Part shown: one piece after another, positions 36,470 through 45,450 of the stretch
Layout of the letters: each line of letters begins with the position of its first letter
Position numbering within the stretch: the stretch's first letter is position 1
Assembly (NCBI GenBank): GCA_964389205.1
Contig: CAYMDH010000005.1
Location: 45,393-109,392 of the forward strand
Source: Leptobacterium sp964389205
Lineage (GTDB): Bacteria; Bacteroidota; Bacteroidia; Flavobacteriales; Flavobacteriaceae
Direction of reading: 5' to 3'
DNA length: 64,000 nt
Program-made: the position numbers and the translations under genes
The notes under the pieces: generated by a model
The model's database searches: none
Told to the model about the DNA's origin: nothing
The model's input: the letters and a program-made list of their open reading frames with translations, nothing else

Positions 36470-37279
36470 TTAAAGATTTCGGATTAATAAAACAGTACTA
36501 GTGACAATAGATACTATAGAAAGTAATGTGGTAAAGGTTTGCAAACCTGTAGTACCTGTACCTAAAGATTTTTGTTTTAACGGTTTTACATAAATCTGAT
36601 CATTAGGAAGTACATAAAAATATGGAGAAGTTAACAACTTCTTATTCGTTAAATCTACATGATGTATTTTTTTACCATCAGGATACTGCCTAATTACAAT
36701 GACGTCTTTTCGATCTCCTGTTATCAAAATATCTCCTGCATTTGCAATCGCTTCAAGTATGGTTGCTTGTTCTTGAAATAAAACATTTTGACCAGGGTTT
36801 GTCACCTCTCCAATAACACTGTAATTTAATCCTGCTAATTTTACAATAACAAATAAATTGGTAGAAGGTTTTAAATACTCGCTCAAAAGTTTCTCTTCAA
36901 CAGCTACCCTAATATCATTTGTTGTATATCCTAAAACATTGATCTCTCCCAATATAGGCATCCTTATATTTCCATGCACATCTACCGTATATCCTTGAAA
37001 ATAAAGACCTCCTGGGCTTGTTATTATACTATTACCTTCTGTGTTATCTGTAGTATTAAATATAGCAACCAATTCTGGATCTGATGCTTTAATATCAATA
37101 TATAGAATATCGTTTACTTGAACTTTATATGGTTTTGAAAGCGCTGTTATTGTAGTAGAATCTCCTGTAATTTCATTTCCATCTTCCTGTAAATAAATTA
37201 ATTGTTTTCCAGAAATACATGATTGAAGTAGAAGAAATAAAATAAGAAACGAGAAGATAAACAGTTGTTTCAAGCGCAT
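36470..37279 (-). CDS. Wza-like polysaccharide export lipoprotein
   Basis: A 269-residue outer-membrane export-channel-type protein. A lipoprotein signal ends in LLQSC with Cys21 as the lipidation site. It contains a polysaccharide export (Poly_export) domain (about 50-135, with VQVNDILYIDIKA) and an SLBB-like region (YSVIGEVTNPGQ). A hydrophobic C-terminal helix (about 248-266) is the likely outer-membrane segment. It is shorter than the Escherichia coli Wza, as is usual in Bacteroidota. It is the first gene of the large minus-strand locus, next to a good promoter box, so it probably opens the operon. Confidence 0.92.
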   Translation of the reverse strand: MRLKQLFIFSFLILFLLLQSCISGKQLIYLQEDGNEITGDSTTITALSKPYKVQVNDILYIDIKASDPELVAIFNTTDNTEGNSIITSPGGLYFQGYTVDVHGNIRMPILGEINVLGYTTNDIRVAVEEKLLSEYLKPSTNLFVIVKLAGLNYSVIGEVTNPGQNVLFQEQATILEAIANAGDILITGDRKDVIVIRQYPDGKKIHHVDLTNKKLLTSPYFYVLPNDQIYVKPLKQKSLGTGTTGLQTFTTLLSIVSIVTSTVLLIRNL

Positions 37280-37297
37280 GGTTTATAACTTTATTAG

Positions 37298-37305
37298 CAA
37301 ATATA
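37298..37305 (-). promoter_or_regulatory. Probable promoter of the polysaccharide operon
   Basis: On the minus strand TATATTTG matches TAnnTTTG exactly and sits 18 bases before the wza-like ATG. A TTG occurs only 12 bases upstream, shorter than the usual 17-23, so the -33 element is not convincing. Confidence 0.55.
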
Positions 37306-37359
37306 AGTTTTCAGCTTCAATAATAAAATTTAGCACCTTTATTATCTCTTCAATTTATG

Positions 37360-37367
37360 TTACTTTG
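37360..37367 (+). promoter_or_regulatory. Possible promoter box before the ABC-F gene
   Basis: TTACTTTG resembles the Bacteroidota -7 box but has one base fewer between TA and TTTG than the consensus. Its position 15 bases before the GTG I chose for the ABC-F gene supports that start over the longer ATG. Confidence 0.35.
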
Positions 37368-37382
37368 CAAAAAACTGAATTT

Positions 37383-39248
37383 GTGAATTTCCTATCTGTA
37401 GAAAACATATCAAAATCATATGGAGAGCGTGTATTGTTCTCTGATATTTCCTTTGGTATTAATAAAGATCAAAAAATTGCATTTGTTGCTAAAAATGGTA
37501 CTGGAAAAACTTCTTTATTAAATATTATAAATGGGAAAGATGAGCCCGATCAAGGACAAGTTGTTATGCGAAATGGGTTACATATGGCTTTTCTATCTCA
37601 AGAACCAGATTTAAATCCTAAACTGTCTATTGAAGAAACTATTTTTGCATCTGAAAATAGGATTTTAAAAGTCATACAAGCATATGAGAATGCATTAAAG
37701 AATCCTGAAAATGAAGAAGTTTATCAAAATGCGTTTGAACAAATGGAGATACACAATGCTTGGGATTTTGAAACTCTATATAAACAAATACTCTTTAAAT
37801 TAAAATTAGAGGATCTTTCTCTAAAAGTTGTTTCTTTATCTGGAGGTCAAAAAAAGAGATTGGCACTTGCCAGCATTTTAATAAATAAACCCGATTTACT
37901 AATTCTAGATGAACCCACCAACCATCTGGATCTGGAAATGATAGAATGGTTGGAAAATTATTTCACAAAGGAAAACATCAGTTTATTTATGGTTACTCAT
38001 GATCGTTTTTTTCTGGAAAGAGTTTGCAATGAAATAATAGAATTAGAAGATGGAGTGTTATATACATACAAAGGTAATTATTCATACTACTTAGAAAAAA
38101 AAGAAGCTAGAGTCAAAGCTCAAAAAGCAGCCGTAGATAAGGCCAAGAATTTGTATGTAAAAGAATTGGATTGGATGCGAAGACAACCCAAGGCCAGAAC
38201 TACAAAATCAAAAAGTAGAATTGACGATTTTTACACTATTAAAGAAAAAGCGCATCAGCGTAGAAACGAACACCAAGTACAACTTGAAATTAACATGAAA
38301 CGTTTGGGAAGTAAAATATTAGAACTTCACAATGTTTCTAAATCATTTAAAAACAAAAAAATATTAAACGCCTTTAATTACAATTTTAAAAAGGGAGAAC
38401 GTATTGGTATTATAGGAAAAAACGGATCAGGTAAATCTACCTTCCTGAATTTAATAATGCAGTCTATTACACCAGATACTGGGAAAGTAGTTGTTGGAGA
38501 TACCATTAAGTTTGGATACTATACACAAAGTGGAATTAAAATTAAACCTGGCCAAAAAGTTATTGAAGTTATCAAAGAGTTTGGCGAGTACATTCCTTTA
38601 ACAAAAGGTAGGCAAATATCGGCTTCTCAACTTTTAGAGCGTTTCTTATTTGATAGAAAAAAACAATACGATTACGTTGAAAAACTTAGTGGAGGTGAGC
38701 AAAAAAGGCTTTACTTATGCACTGTACTCATTCAAAATCCAAACTTTCTAATGTTAGACGAACCTACAAATGATTTGGATATTATTACGCTTAATGTGCT
38801 TGAAAGTTTTCTTTTAGATTTCCCTGGCTGTTTAATTGTAGTATCGCATGACCGATATTTCATGGATAAAATAGTAGATCACCTATTTGTTTTTAGAGGC
38901 AATGCAATTATTGAAGATTTTCCTGGAAACTATTCAGATTTCAGGATTTATGAAGATAGTATCGTTCCTGAAAAAAAAGAAAAAACAGAGAACGTAAATG
39001 CTTCAAACTGGAAATCTAAAAACAAAGGCAATAAGCTATCTTTTAATGAACAAAAAGAATACAATAAACTTGAAAGAGAAATTAAGCAATTAGAGAATGA
39101 TAAAATAGCTATTGAAGGCTTGTTTGCAAATCAAGAGCTCGATACTGAGGCTATAGAACAACAATCTAAAAAACTTCAAGAGATTATAGTAACAATTGAA
39201 GAAAAAACAGAACGTTGGTTTGAATTATCAGATAAAATGGAAAGCTAA
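37383..39248 (+). CDS. ABC-F family ATP-binding protein
   Basis: A soluble tandem ABC ATPase of the ribosome-acting ABC-F type (Uup/EttA relatives), 621 residues from the GTG that gives MNFLSVENISKSYGERVLF. An ATG 35 codons upstream would add a segment with no family similarity and would overlap the likely promoters. The first ABC domain has Walker A AKNGTGKT (36-43), LSGGQKKRLALA and LLILDEPTNHLDLEM. The linker contains KARTTKSKSR. The second domain has IIGKNGSGKS, LSGGEQKRL and LMLDEPTNDLD. The C-terminal tail is a charged coiled coil, as in Uup. It probably acts on ribosomes; the exact subtype is not certain. Confidence 0.9.
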   Translation: MNFLSVENISKSYGERVLFSDISFGINKDQKIAFVAKNGTGKTSLLNIINGKDEPDQGQVVMRNGLHMAFLSQEPDLNPKLSIEETIFASENRILKVIQAYENALKNPENEEVYQNAFEQMEIHNAWDFETLYKQILFKLKLEDLSLKVVSLSGGQKKRLALASILINKPDLLILDEPTNHLDLEMIEWLENYFTKENISLFMVTHDRFFLERVCNEIIELEDGVLYTYKGNYSYYLEKKEARVKAQKAAVDKAKNLYVKELDWMRRQPKARTTKSKSRIDDFYTIKEKAHQRRNEHQVQLEINMKRLGSKILELHNVSKSFKNKKILNAFNYNFKKGERIGIIGKNGSGKSTFLNLIMQSITPDTGKVVVGDTIKFGYYTQSGIKIKPGQKVIEVIKEFGEYIPLTKGRQISASQLLERFLFDRKKQYDYVEKLSGGEQKRLYLCTVLIQNPNFLMLDEPTNDLDIITLNVLESFLLDFPGCLIVVSHDRYFMDKIVDHLFVFRGNAIIEDFPGNYSDFRIYEDSIVPEKKEKTENVNASNWKSKNKGNKLSFNEQKEYNKLEREIKQLENDKIAIEGLFANQELDTEAIEQQSKKLQEIIVTIEEKTERWFELSDKMES

Positions 39249-40021
39249 TGTGGTATCATGTAAAAGCATATTTTTTATTCCTGTATAGATCTACCAATCA
39301 ACATGGGATACACTCTCCTTTTGTCTATAATTTAATTACCAAGTGCTTTTATGACACACAAAAAAGAAGTGCTTATGCACTCTTAAAAAAATACCGAAGT
39401 CATTTAATAAACAATCAAGAACATATTACTATCTCAGATTTTGGAGCAGGATCTAGAGTTTTTAAATCTAATAAAAGAAAAATAGCTGCTATTGCAAAAA
39501 AAGCAGGAGTATCTTCAAAAAGAGCAAAACTTTTAAATAGGCTCATCCCGTATTTACAGATTAAAACAGCACTAGAACTAGGTACTTCTCTTGGCATAGG
39601 AACCACTGCTATGGCTTTTGAAAATAATGATACTCATATAACAAGCATAGAAGGCTGTTCTGAAACTGCAGCAGTTGCATTAAACTCTTTCAAAGTATTT
39701 GAATGCAATACTATTGATTTGATCAATACTACTTTTGATAAAGCATTAACATCACTTTCACTACAAAAAATTGATTTAGTATACATCGATGGGAATCATC
39801 AAAAAGAGGCTACTATTCATTATTTTAATGAGTTATTAAAATACAAACATACAGATAGTCTTTTTATCTTTGATGATATTCATTGGTCAATTGGTATGGA
39901 ACAGGCTTGGGAAATGATTAAAAAACATCCTGAAGTTAGAGTTACTATTGATACTTTCAATTGGGGTTTTGTATTTTTTAGAAAAGAACAGGAGAAAGAA
40001 GATTTTGTTATTCGGTTTTAA
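39248..40021 (+). CDS. Class I SAM-dependent methyltransferase (O-methyltransferase-like)
   Basis: A 257-residue protein with a Rossmann SAM-binding fold. The Gly motif is ALELGTSLGIGTTAMA; ITSIEGCSETAAVA is the strand-2 acidic end; VYIDGNHQKEATIHYF is the post-II motif typical of COG4122 O-methyltransferases. The first 100 residues form an extra N-terminal part, including STNQHGIHSPFVYNL. It overlaps the ABC-F gene as TAATG, so the two are coupled. The substrate is unknown; relatives in Flavobacteriaceae are usually annotated only as methyltransferases. Confidence 0.85.
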   Translation: MWYHVKAYFLFLYRSTNQHGIHSPFVYNLITKCFYDTQKRSAYALLKKYRSHLINNQEHITISDFGAGSRVFKSNKRKIAAIAKKAGVSSKRAKLLNRLIPYLQIKTALELGTSLGIGTTAMAFENNDTHITSIEGCSETAAVALNSFKVFECNTIDLINTTFDKALTSLSLQKIDLVYIDGNHQKEATIHYFNELLKYKHTDSLFIFDDIHWSIGMEQAWEMIKKHPEVRVTIDTFNWGFVFFRKEQEKEDFVIRF

Positions 40022-40056
40022 TTTAATAAGTTAATAAACAGTTATAGAACTAATTC

Positions 40057-40076
40057 AAGGCTTTACTGCCTTTTAT
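40057..40076 (+). terminator. Weak terminator-like hairpin
   Basis: AAGGC and GCCTT pair around a TTTACT loop and are followed by TTTTA. The stem is only five base pairs, so termination may be partial. It lies after the methyltransferase stop. Confidence 0.35.
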
Positions 40077-40103
40077 AATAAGGGTTTTATTTAAATTTTA
40101 GAT

Positions 40104-40253
40104 ATGATACGTTGGATTATAATTATAGTAGCCATAGGAATACTTTTTTATTTCACCCTGTACAATCATAAACGAAATATAGGGAAATTAAGAAGTAGAA
40201 AAAGGCAAAGTTTTGGAAAAAATTATTTTGATAAAAAAAAGAAAAAGAACTAA
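40104..40253 (+). CDS. Small membrane protein, 49 residues
   Basis: An intact ATG-started ORF with one strong hydrophobic helix (residues 4-20, IIIIVAIGILFYFTLY) followed by a very basic tail (lysine- and arginine-rich, ending in KKKKKN). This is a single-pass, N-out/C-in topology prediction. Its stop TAA directly abuts the GTG start of the cobalamin adenosyltransferase gene, which supports it being a real, cotranscribed gene. I do not recognise a family, and no function is assigned. Confidence 0.6.
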   Translation: MIRWIIIIVAIGILFYFTLYNHKRNIGKLRSRKRQSFGKNYFDKKKKKN

Positions 40254-40829
40254 GTGAAAATATATACTAAAACAGGAGATAAAGGTACCACTGCCTTATT
40301 TGGAGGCACTAGGGTTGCCAAACATCATATTCGTATCGATAGTTATGGCACTGTTGATGAATTAAATTCATGGATAGGTCTCATTAGAGATCAACCTATT
40401 GATACTAATACAAAAGATACTTTAATTTATATTCAAGATCGATTATTTACATTAGGAGCTATTCTAGCTACAGATCCTGAAAAATTAATTTTAAAAAGCG
40501 GGAAGGAACGGCTTAACATCCCAAAAGTTACTACTGAAGATATTGAATTATTGGAAAAAGAGATGGATACTATGAATGATACTCTTGCTCCCATGACACA
40601 TTTTGTTTTACCTGGAGGGCATCAATCTGTGTCATTTTGTCATATTACTCGTTGTGTTTGTAGAAGGGCAGAGCGTTTAGCCACTGAGCTCTATGAGAAT
40701 GAACCCTTTGACGAACGTGTTTTACAATATCTAAACAGGCTTTCTGATTATCTATTTGTATTGGCACGAAAGTTGTCTTATGATCTGAAAGCAGAAGAAA
40801 TCAAATGGATACCTCAAAAGGGTAAATAA
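40254..40829 (+). CDS. Cob(I)alamin adenosyltransferase (PduO type)
   Basis: A 191-residue ATP:cob(I)alamin adenosyltransferase, which makes adenosylcobalamin. Family motifs are YTKTGDKGTTALFGG (N-terminal ATP-binding loop), SYGTVDELNSWIG, LPGGHQ and CRRAERLA (the conserved helix near the active site). The start is GTG. It fits functionally with the MeaB chaperone encoded about 16 kb downstream, as both serve adenosylcobalamin-dependent methylmalonyl-CoA mutase. The mutase subunits are not in the window. Confidence 0.95.
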   Translation: MKIYTKTGDKGTTALFGGTRVAKHHIRIDSYGTVDELNSWIGLIRDQPIDTNTKDTLIYIQDRLFTLGAILATDPEKLILKSGKERLNIPKVTTEDIELLEKEMDTMNDTLAPMTHFVLPGGHQSVSFCHITRCVCRRAERLATELYENEPFDERVLQYLNRLSDYLFVLARKLSYDLKAEEIKWIPQKGK

Positions 40830-40940
40830 CAAGCTATTAAAAGGTTTTTTTCTTTTAATTGTTTTGTTTACTTAGTAGTCATTTTATTTCGCAAATAATT
40901 TACGTTCATAAAAATTATGCATAAATAAAACACTATTTCC

Positions 40941-40970
40941 TTGATTTATTCGTTTAAAAAATTATTTTTG
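40941..40970 (+). promoter_or_regulatory. Bacteroidota promoter before the DUF2795 gene
   Basis: TTG (40941-40943), a 19-base spacer and TATTTTTG (40963-40970) fit the TTG-N17-23-TAnnTTTG consensus at both elements. The ATG of the next gene is 25 bases downstream. This is the best complete promoter match in the window. Confidence 0.7.
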
Positions 40971-40994
40971 CAAAAAATTTAAATCGAATAGCAC

Positions 40995-41216
40995 ATGTAT
41001 TGGACATTAGAATTAGCATCTTATTTAAGTGATGCGCCTTGGCCAGCAACGAAAGACGAATTAATCGATTATGCTATTAGAACAGGAGCCCCTCTTGAAG
41101 TTGTGGAAAACCTGCAATCTATGGAAGATGAAGGAGAGATTTATGAATCAATAGAGGAAATTTGGCCAGATTATCCAACAGAGGACGACTACCTCTGGAA
41201 CGAAGATGAATATTAA
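40995..41216 (+). CDS. DUF2795 domain protein, small acidic
   Basis: A 73-residue acidic protein, with YWTLELASYLSDAPWPATKDELIDYAIRTG matching the DUF2795 pattern of an N-terminal helix pair. The C-terminus is rich in Glu, Asp and Trp (EEIWPDYP, EDDYLWNEDEY). Proteins like this occur next to secA in Flavobacteriaceae. Function is unknown; a helical nucleic-acid- or protein-binding module is possible. It has its own good promoter upstream and a clear terminator downstream, so it is probably a monocistronic, well-expressed gene. Confidence 0.85.
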   Translation: MYWTLELASYLSDAPWPATKDELIDYAIRTGAPLEVVENLQSMEDEGEIYESIEEIWPDYPTEDDYLWNEDEY

Positions 41217-41241
41217 CAATCGTTAACATTTTTAAAAAAGG

Positions 41242-41268
41242 AAAAGTCTCGTAAGAGGCTTTTTTTTT
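41242..41268 (+). terminator. Rho-independent terminator after the DUF2795 gene
   Basis: AAAAGTCTC and GAGGCTTTT form a nine-pair stem with one G-U pair around a GTAA loop, followed by a run of eight T. It isolates the DUF2795 transcript from secA. Confidence 0.85.
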
Positions 41269-41271
41269 GTT

Positions 41272-41279
41272 TAATTTTG
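41272..41279 (+). promoter_or_regulatory. Possible secA promoter -7 box
   Basis: TAATTTTG fits TAnnTTTG and lies 24 bases before the secA ATG. It overlaps the end of the upstream terminator's T-run, and no TTG is found at the right distance, so this is only a -7 match. Confidence 0.45.
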
Positions 41280-41302
41280 AAACAATTAATTATAGAACAA
41301 TC

Positions 41303-44300
41303 ATGAGTTTAATAAATTCGGTATTAAAGGCATTTGTAGGAGATAAAGCGAAGAAAGATATTAAAGAACTACAGCCTTTAGTAAACAAAATAAAATCACA
41401 CGAAGAGAGCATAGCACAATTATCAAATGATGAGTTACGTGCAAAAACAGAAGCTTTTAAGAATGCCATACAAGAAGGAAGAAGTTCTTTTGAAAAAGAC
41501 ATTACAAAATTAAGAGAAGAAGCAGATACCTCTGGTGATATTGATAGAAAAGAAGACATCTATACACAAATTGACACTTTAAATGATCAAGCATACGAAG
41601 CTGTTGAAAAAGTTTTAGAAGATATTCTTCCTGAAGCATTTGCAGTTGTTAAAGAGACTGCAAAACGTTTTGCTCAAAATAAGACCATCACAGTAACTGC
41701 AAGTGCTTATGATAGAGAGCTCTCTGGAGCTAATGATTTTGTTAGTTTAGATAACGACCAGGCTATCTGGAAAAACTCATGGGATGCTGCTGGTAAAGAA
41801 GTAACCTGGGACATGATTCATTATGATGTTCAGCTTATTGGTGGTATTGCATTGCACAAAGGAAAGATTGCAGAAATGCAAACGGGTGAAGGAAAAACAC
41901 TTGTTGCTACCTTGCCTGTTTATTTAAATGCACTTACGGGTAATGGAGTACATCTGGTAACTGTAAATGATTATCTAGCAAAACGTGACTGCGCCTGGAT
42001 GGGGCCTTTATTCCAATTTCATGGATTAAGTATTGATTGTATTGATAATCATCAGCCAAATTCTGATGCTCGTAGAAAAGCATATGAGGCAGATATTACG
42101 TACGGTACTAATAATGAGTTCGGTTTCGATTATTTAAGAGATAATATGGCGCACACGCCAAAAGATCTTGTTCAAAAACCACATAACTATGCCATTGTAG
42201 ATGAGGTCGATTCTGTATTGGTAGATGATGCAAGAACACCTTTGATAATTTCTGGACCTGTGCCTCAAGGTGATGTACATGAGTTTACAGAATTAAAACC
42301 TAAAATTGCAGACATTGTAACCAAACAACGCCAGTATTTAACAGGTGTATTGGCAGAAGCTAAGAAATTAATTAAAAGCGGAGATACTAAAGAGGGAGGT
42401 TTTTTACTGTTGAGAGTTCAAAGAGGATTGCCTAAAAACAAAGCCTTAATTAAGTTTTTAAGTGAAGAAGGTGTAAAGCAATTACTTCAAAAAACAGAAA
42501 ACTTCTACATGCAAGACAACAATAGAGAAATGCATAAAGTAGATGAAGAACTCTTGTTTGTAATTGAAGAAAAAAATAATCAAATTGACCTTACAGATAA
42601 AGGGGTAGAATACCTCTCTGGAGATGCAGATCCGGATTTCTTTGTGATGCCAGATATTGGTATTGAAATTGCACAAATAGAAAACAAAGGCTTGCCGATT
42701 GAAGAAGAAGCACCACTAAAAGAAGAACTTTTCAAAGAGTTTAGTATTAAAAGTGAGCGTATTCATACTATGAATCAATTGCTAAAAGCATATACATTAT
42801 TTGAAAAAGACACAGAATATGTGGTTATGGATAATAAGGTGATGATTGTAGATGAGCAAACTGGGCGTATTATGGATGGGCGTCGTTATTCAGACGGGTT
42901 ACATCAAGCTATAGAAGCAAAAGAAAATGTAAAAATTGAAGATGCTACACAAACTTTTGCAACGGTAACATTGCAAAACTATTTTAGAATGTATCGAAAG
43001 CTTTCTGGAATGACAGGTACTGCTATTACAGAAGCTGGGGAGTTTTGGGAAATCTATAAAATGGATGTTATGGAAATTCCAACCAACCGTCCTATTGCAA
43101 GAAATGACAAACAAGATCTTATTTATAAAACTAAACGAGAAAAATACAATGCGGTTATTGATGAAGTGACCGAACTTTCAAAGGCTGGAAGACCTATCCT
43201 TATAGGAACGACTTCTGTAGAGATATCAGAGCTTTTAGGAAGAATGTTAACATTGAGAAAAGTACCTCATAATGTATTAAATGCAAAATTGCATAAAAAA
43301 GAAGCCGATATTGTTGCCGAAGCTGGTAATGCAGGAGTAGTTACTATTGCTACTAACATGGCTGGTAGAGGGACTGATATCAAATTAACAGATGACGTTA
43401 AAGGTGCAGGAGGTCTTGCCATTATTGGTACAGAACGTCATGATTCTCGTCGTGTAGATAGACAATTAAGAGGTAGAGCTGGTAGACAGGGAGATCCTGG
43501 AAGTTCTCAGTTTTATGTTTCATTAGAAGATAATTTAATGCGTCTTTTTGGATCAGACAGGGTTGCAAAAATGATGGATAGAATGGGATTAAAAGAAGGA
43601 GAAGTTATCCAGCATTCTATGATGACAAAATCTATTGAACGTGCACAGAAAAAAGTAGAGGAAAACAATTTTGGTGTTAGAAAACGATTATTGGAATATG
43701 ATGATGTAATGAATGCACAACGTGAAGTAGTTTACAAACGTAGAAAACATGCATTACAAGGAGAACGTCTTAAGGTAGATATTGCAAACATGATATATGA
43801 TACCTGCGAAGTAATTGCTGAAACAAATAAAGGAGCCAATGATTATAAAAACTTTGAGTTTGAACTCATTAAATACTTTGCCATTCCTTCTCCAGTTTCA
43901 GAAGATGAATTTAAAAGTTTATCTGTACAAGAAATTGCATCAAGATTATACAGTACTATCTATGATCACTATAATAATAAAATAGAAAAAAGTGCTGAAA
44001 ATGCATTTCCATTTATAAAAAGTGTTTATGAAAATCAAGGAGATCGTTTTGAAAGGATTCAGGTTCCTTTTACAGATGGTTTAAAAACACTTAATGTAGT
44101 TACCAATTTAAAAGAAGCTTACGAAAGTAATGGTAAAAAACTAGTGACAGATTTTGAAAAGAACATCAGTTTAGCAATTATTGATGATTCTTGGAAAACA
44201 CATTTGCGAAAAATGGATGAATTAAAGCAATCTGTTCAATTAGCAGTTCACGAACAAAAAGATCCATTATTAATCTATAAGTTTGAAGCTTTTGAATTGT

Positions 44301-44662
44301 TTAGAGCGATGATTGATAAGGTTAATAAAGAAGTTATTTCCTTTTTGTTTAAAGGAGAAATACCTACGCAAAGTACCGAGAATATCCAAGAAGCACAGTC
44401 TCGAAGGTCAAAAGAAAATTTACAAACATCAAAAGAAGAAGTATTAAATAGCGATGAATTGGCTGCAAAAAGCAGAGCTGTTGGACAACAAACGCAACAA
44501 CGACCTAATGTTACTGAAACGATAGTAAGAGAACGTCCAAAAATTGGAAGAAATGACAGAGTTACCATTAAAAATGTTATGAGTGGTGAAAATAAAACTT
44601 TAAAATATAAACAAGCAGAACCTCTTATTAGTAAAGGAGAATGGGTATTAGTAGAAGATTAA
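41303..44662 (+). CDS. secA: Preprotein translocase ATPase SecA
   Basis: SecA is the ATPase that drives Sec-dependent protein export. I start at the ATG giving MSLINSVLKAFVGDKAKKD (1119 residues); a TTG 12 codons upstream lies in the terminator's T-run. Walker A TGEGKT is at 194-199, and the DEAD-type motif appears as VDEVDSVLVDDARTPLIISG. The preprotein cross-linking domain follows, then GTAITEAGEF, ATNMAGRGTDI and LRGRAGRQGDPG. The protein is longer than the Escherichia coli protein because of insertions typical of Bacteroidota. The C-terminus (KYKQAEPLISKGEWVLVED) lacks the Cys-rich zinc-binding tail. Confidence 0.97.
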   Translation: MSLINSVLKAFVGDKAKKDIKELQPLVNKIKSHEESIAQLSNDELRAKTEAFKNAIQEGRSSFEKDITKLREEADTSGDIDRKEDIYTQIDTLNDQAYEAVEKVLEDILPEAFAVVKETAKRFAQNKTITVTASAYDRELSGANDFVSLDNDQAIWKNSWDAAGKEVTWDMIHYDVQLIGGIALHKGKIAEMQTGEGKTLVATLPVYLNALTGNGVHLVTVNDYLAKRDCAWMGPLFQFHGLSIDCIDNHQPNSDARRKAYEADITYGTNNEFGFDYLRDNMAHTPKDLVQKPHNYAIVDEVDSVLVDDARTPLIISGPVPQGDVHEFTELKPKIADIVTKQRQYLTGVLAEAKKLIKSGDTKEGGFLLLRVQRGLPKNKALIKFLSEEGVKQLLQKTENFYMQDNNREMHKVDEELLFVIEEKNNQIDLTDKGVEYLSGDADPDFFVMPDIGIEIAQIENKGLPIEEEAPLKEELFKEFSIKSERIHTMNQLLKAYTLFEKDTEYVVMDNKVMIVDEQTGRIMDGRRYSDGLHQAIEAKENVKIEDATQTFATVTLQNYFRMYRKLSGMTGTAITEAGEFWEIYKMDVMEIPTNRPIARNDKQDLIYKTKREKYNAVIDEVTELSKAGRPILIGTTSVEISELLGRMLTLRKVPHNVLNAKLHKKEADIVAEAGNAGVVTIATNMAGRGTDIKLTDDVKGAGGLAIIGTERHDSRRVDRQLRGRAGRQGDPGSSQFYVSLEDNLMRLFGSDRVAKMMDRMGLKEGEVIQHSMMTKSIERAQKKVEENNFGVRKRLLEYDDVMNAQREVVYKRRKHALQGERLKVDIANMIYDTCEVIAETNKGANDYKNFEFELIKYFAIPSPVSEDEFKSLSVQEIASRLYSTIYDHYNNKIEKSAENAFPFIKSVYENQGDRFERIQVPFTDGLKTLNVVTNLKEAYESNGKKLVTDFEKNISLAIIDDSWKTHLRKMDELKQSVQLAVHEQKDPLLIYKFEAFELFRAMIDKVNKEVISFLFKGEIPTQSTENIQEAQSRRSKENLQTSKEEVLNSDELAAKSRAVGQQTQQRPNVTETIVRERPKIGRNDRVTIKNVMSGENKTLKYKQAEPLISKGEWVLVED

Positions 44663-44730
44663 TTTAATGGTTATTTATAAATAATATAAAAACAAACTGT
44701 AGGTTTTTAATTAATATAACGTATAAAATA

Positions 44731-45318
44731 ATGAGTAAACTAACTGTAATACTAGCATTTTTATTGGTTTTAAGTCAAGTCGTTTTTTCTCAAAATAATC
44801 CAAAAGAATTATTTAATGAAGTTCACAAAGCAATTGAAGAAAATAATATAGAAAACCTCAGTAAGTATATTACTAAAGAAAAATCTGCTTCTCCAGAAAG
44901 TATAAATGCTTTAGCAGAATTGATTATATTTTCTCAATCTTCTGCTTACAAAAGCTTTGGCGAAAAAAATAAAGAAAAGATCAAAGGGATTAAAAACCCC
45001 GATTTAATTAAGTATCTACAAGATATGCTTTTCTTAGAATTTATTCCAAATATTGAAGAAACAGCTTCTTCAGGAGTTTATGATGATACAACTAAAGAAT
45101 TTAAAATTCCTGAAGCTCCTTCATATCTTTTGAGGTATTTATTGACACAAGAAAATGAAAAATGGACTTTCAGTATTGCAGATACAAAATCCTATGACCA
45201 ATTTATATATTTAAACAATTTTTTAAAAGATTTTACACAAATATTGGAATCTACTCCTTCTCCAAGTGATGAGATTGAAAAACGAATTGCTCAACTTATA
45301 CAGAAATATCCGAAATAA
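44731..45318 (+). CDS. Uncharacterised secreted protein
   Basis: A 195-residue protein with a clear Sec signal peptide (hydrophobic residues 4-18, VFSQ-N as a probable cleavage site near residue 21). The mature part is charged and mostly helical (LFNEVHKAIEENNIENLSKYI), and the C-terminal half has WTFSIADTKSYDQFI. I do not recognise a characterised domain. It follows secA by 68 bases and could be in the same transcript. Without a lipobox it is most likely periplasmic. Confidence 0.7.
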   Translation: MSKLTVILAFLLVLSQVVFSQNNPKELFNEVHKAIEENNIENLSKYITKEKSASPESINALAELIIFSQSSAYKSFGEKNKEKIKGIKNPDLIKYLQDMLFLEFIPNIEETASSGVYDDTTKEFKIPEAPSYLLRYLLTQENEKWTFSIADTKSYDQFIYLNNFLKDFTQILESTPSPSDEIEKRIAQLIQKYPK

Positions 45319-45450
45319 CCTTTTTAATATTTATGCAGGATTAAAGGTTTAAGATGGATGTGAAGTAATACATACCATCAGTTATTATCTAAATTTAGAA
45401 AAATATTATTATTTTGTTTCGTAAATGTTACGAGATGTAATAATTCGCTT

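Noticed and set aside
37278..37382. Longer start for the ABC-F gene beginning at ATG 37278
   Set aside because: The extra 35 residues do not resemble the family and would overlap the wza-like start and the promoter boxes; GTG 37383 fits the family N-terminus.
40837..40858. TTAAAAG/CTTTTAA hairpin after the cobalamin adenosyltransferase gene
   Set aside because: The stem is almost entirely A-T with a long T loop, so it is not a convincing terminator.
41267..41302. Longer start for secA at TTG 41267
   Set aside because: It lies in the T-run of a terminator, and the ATG at 41303 gives the normal SecA N-terminus.
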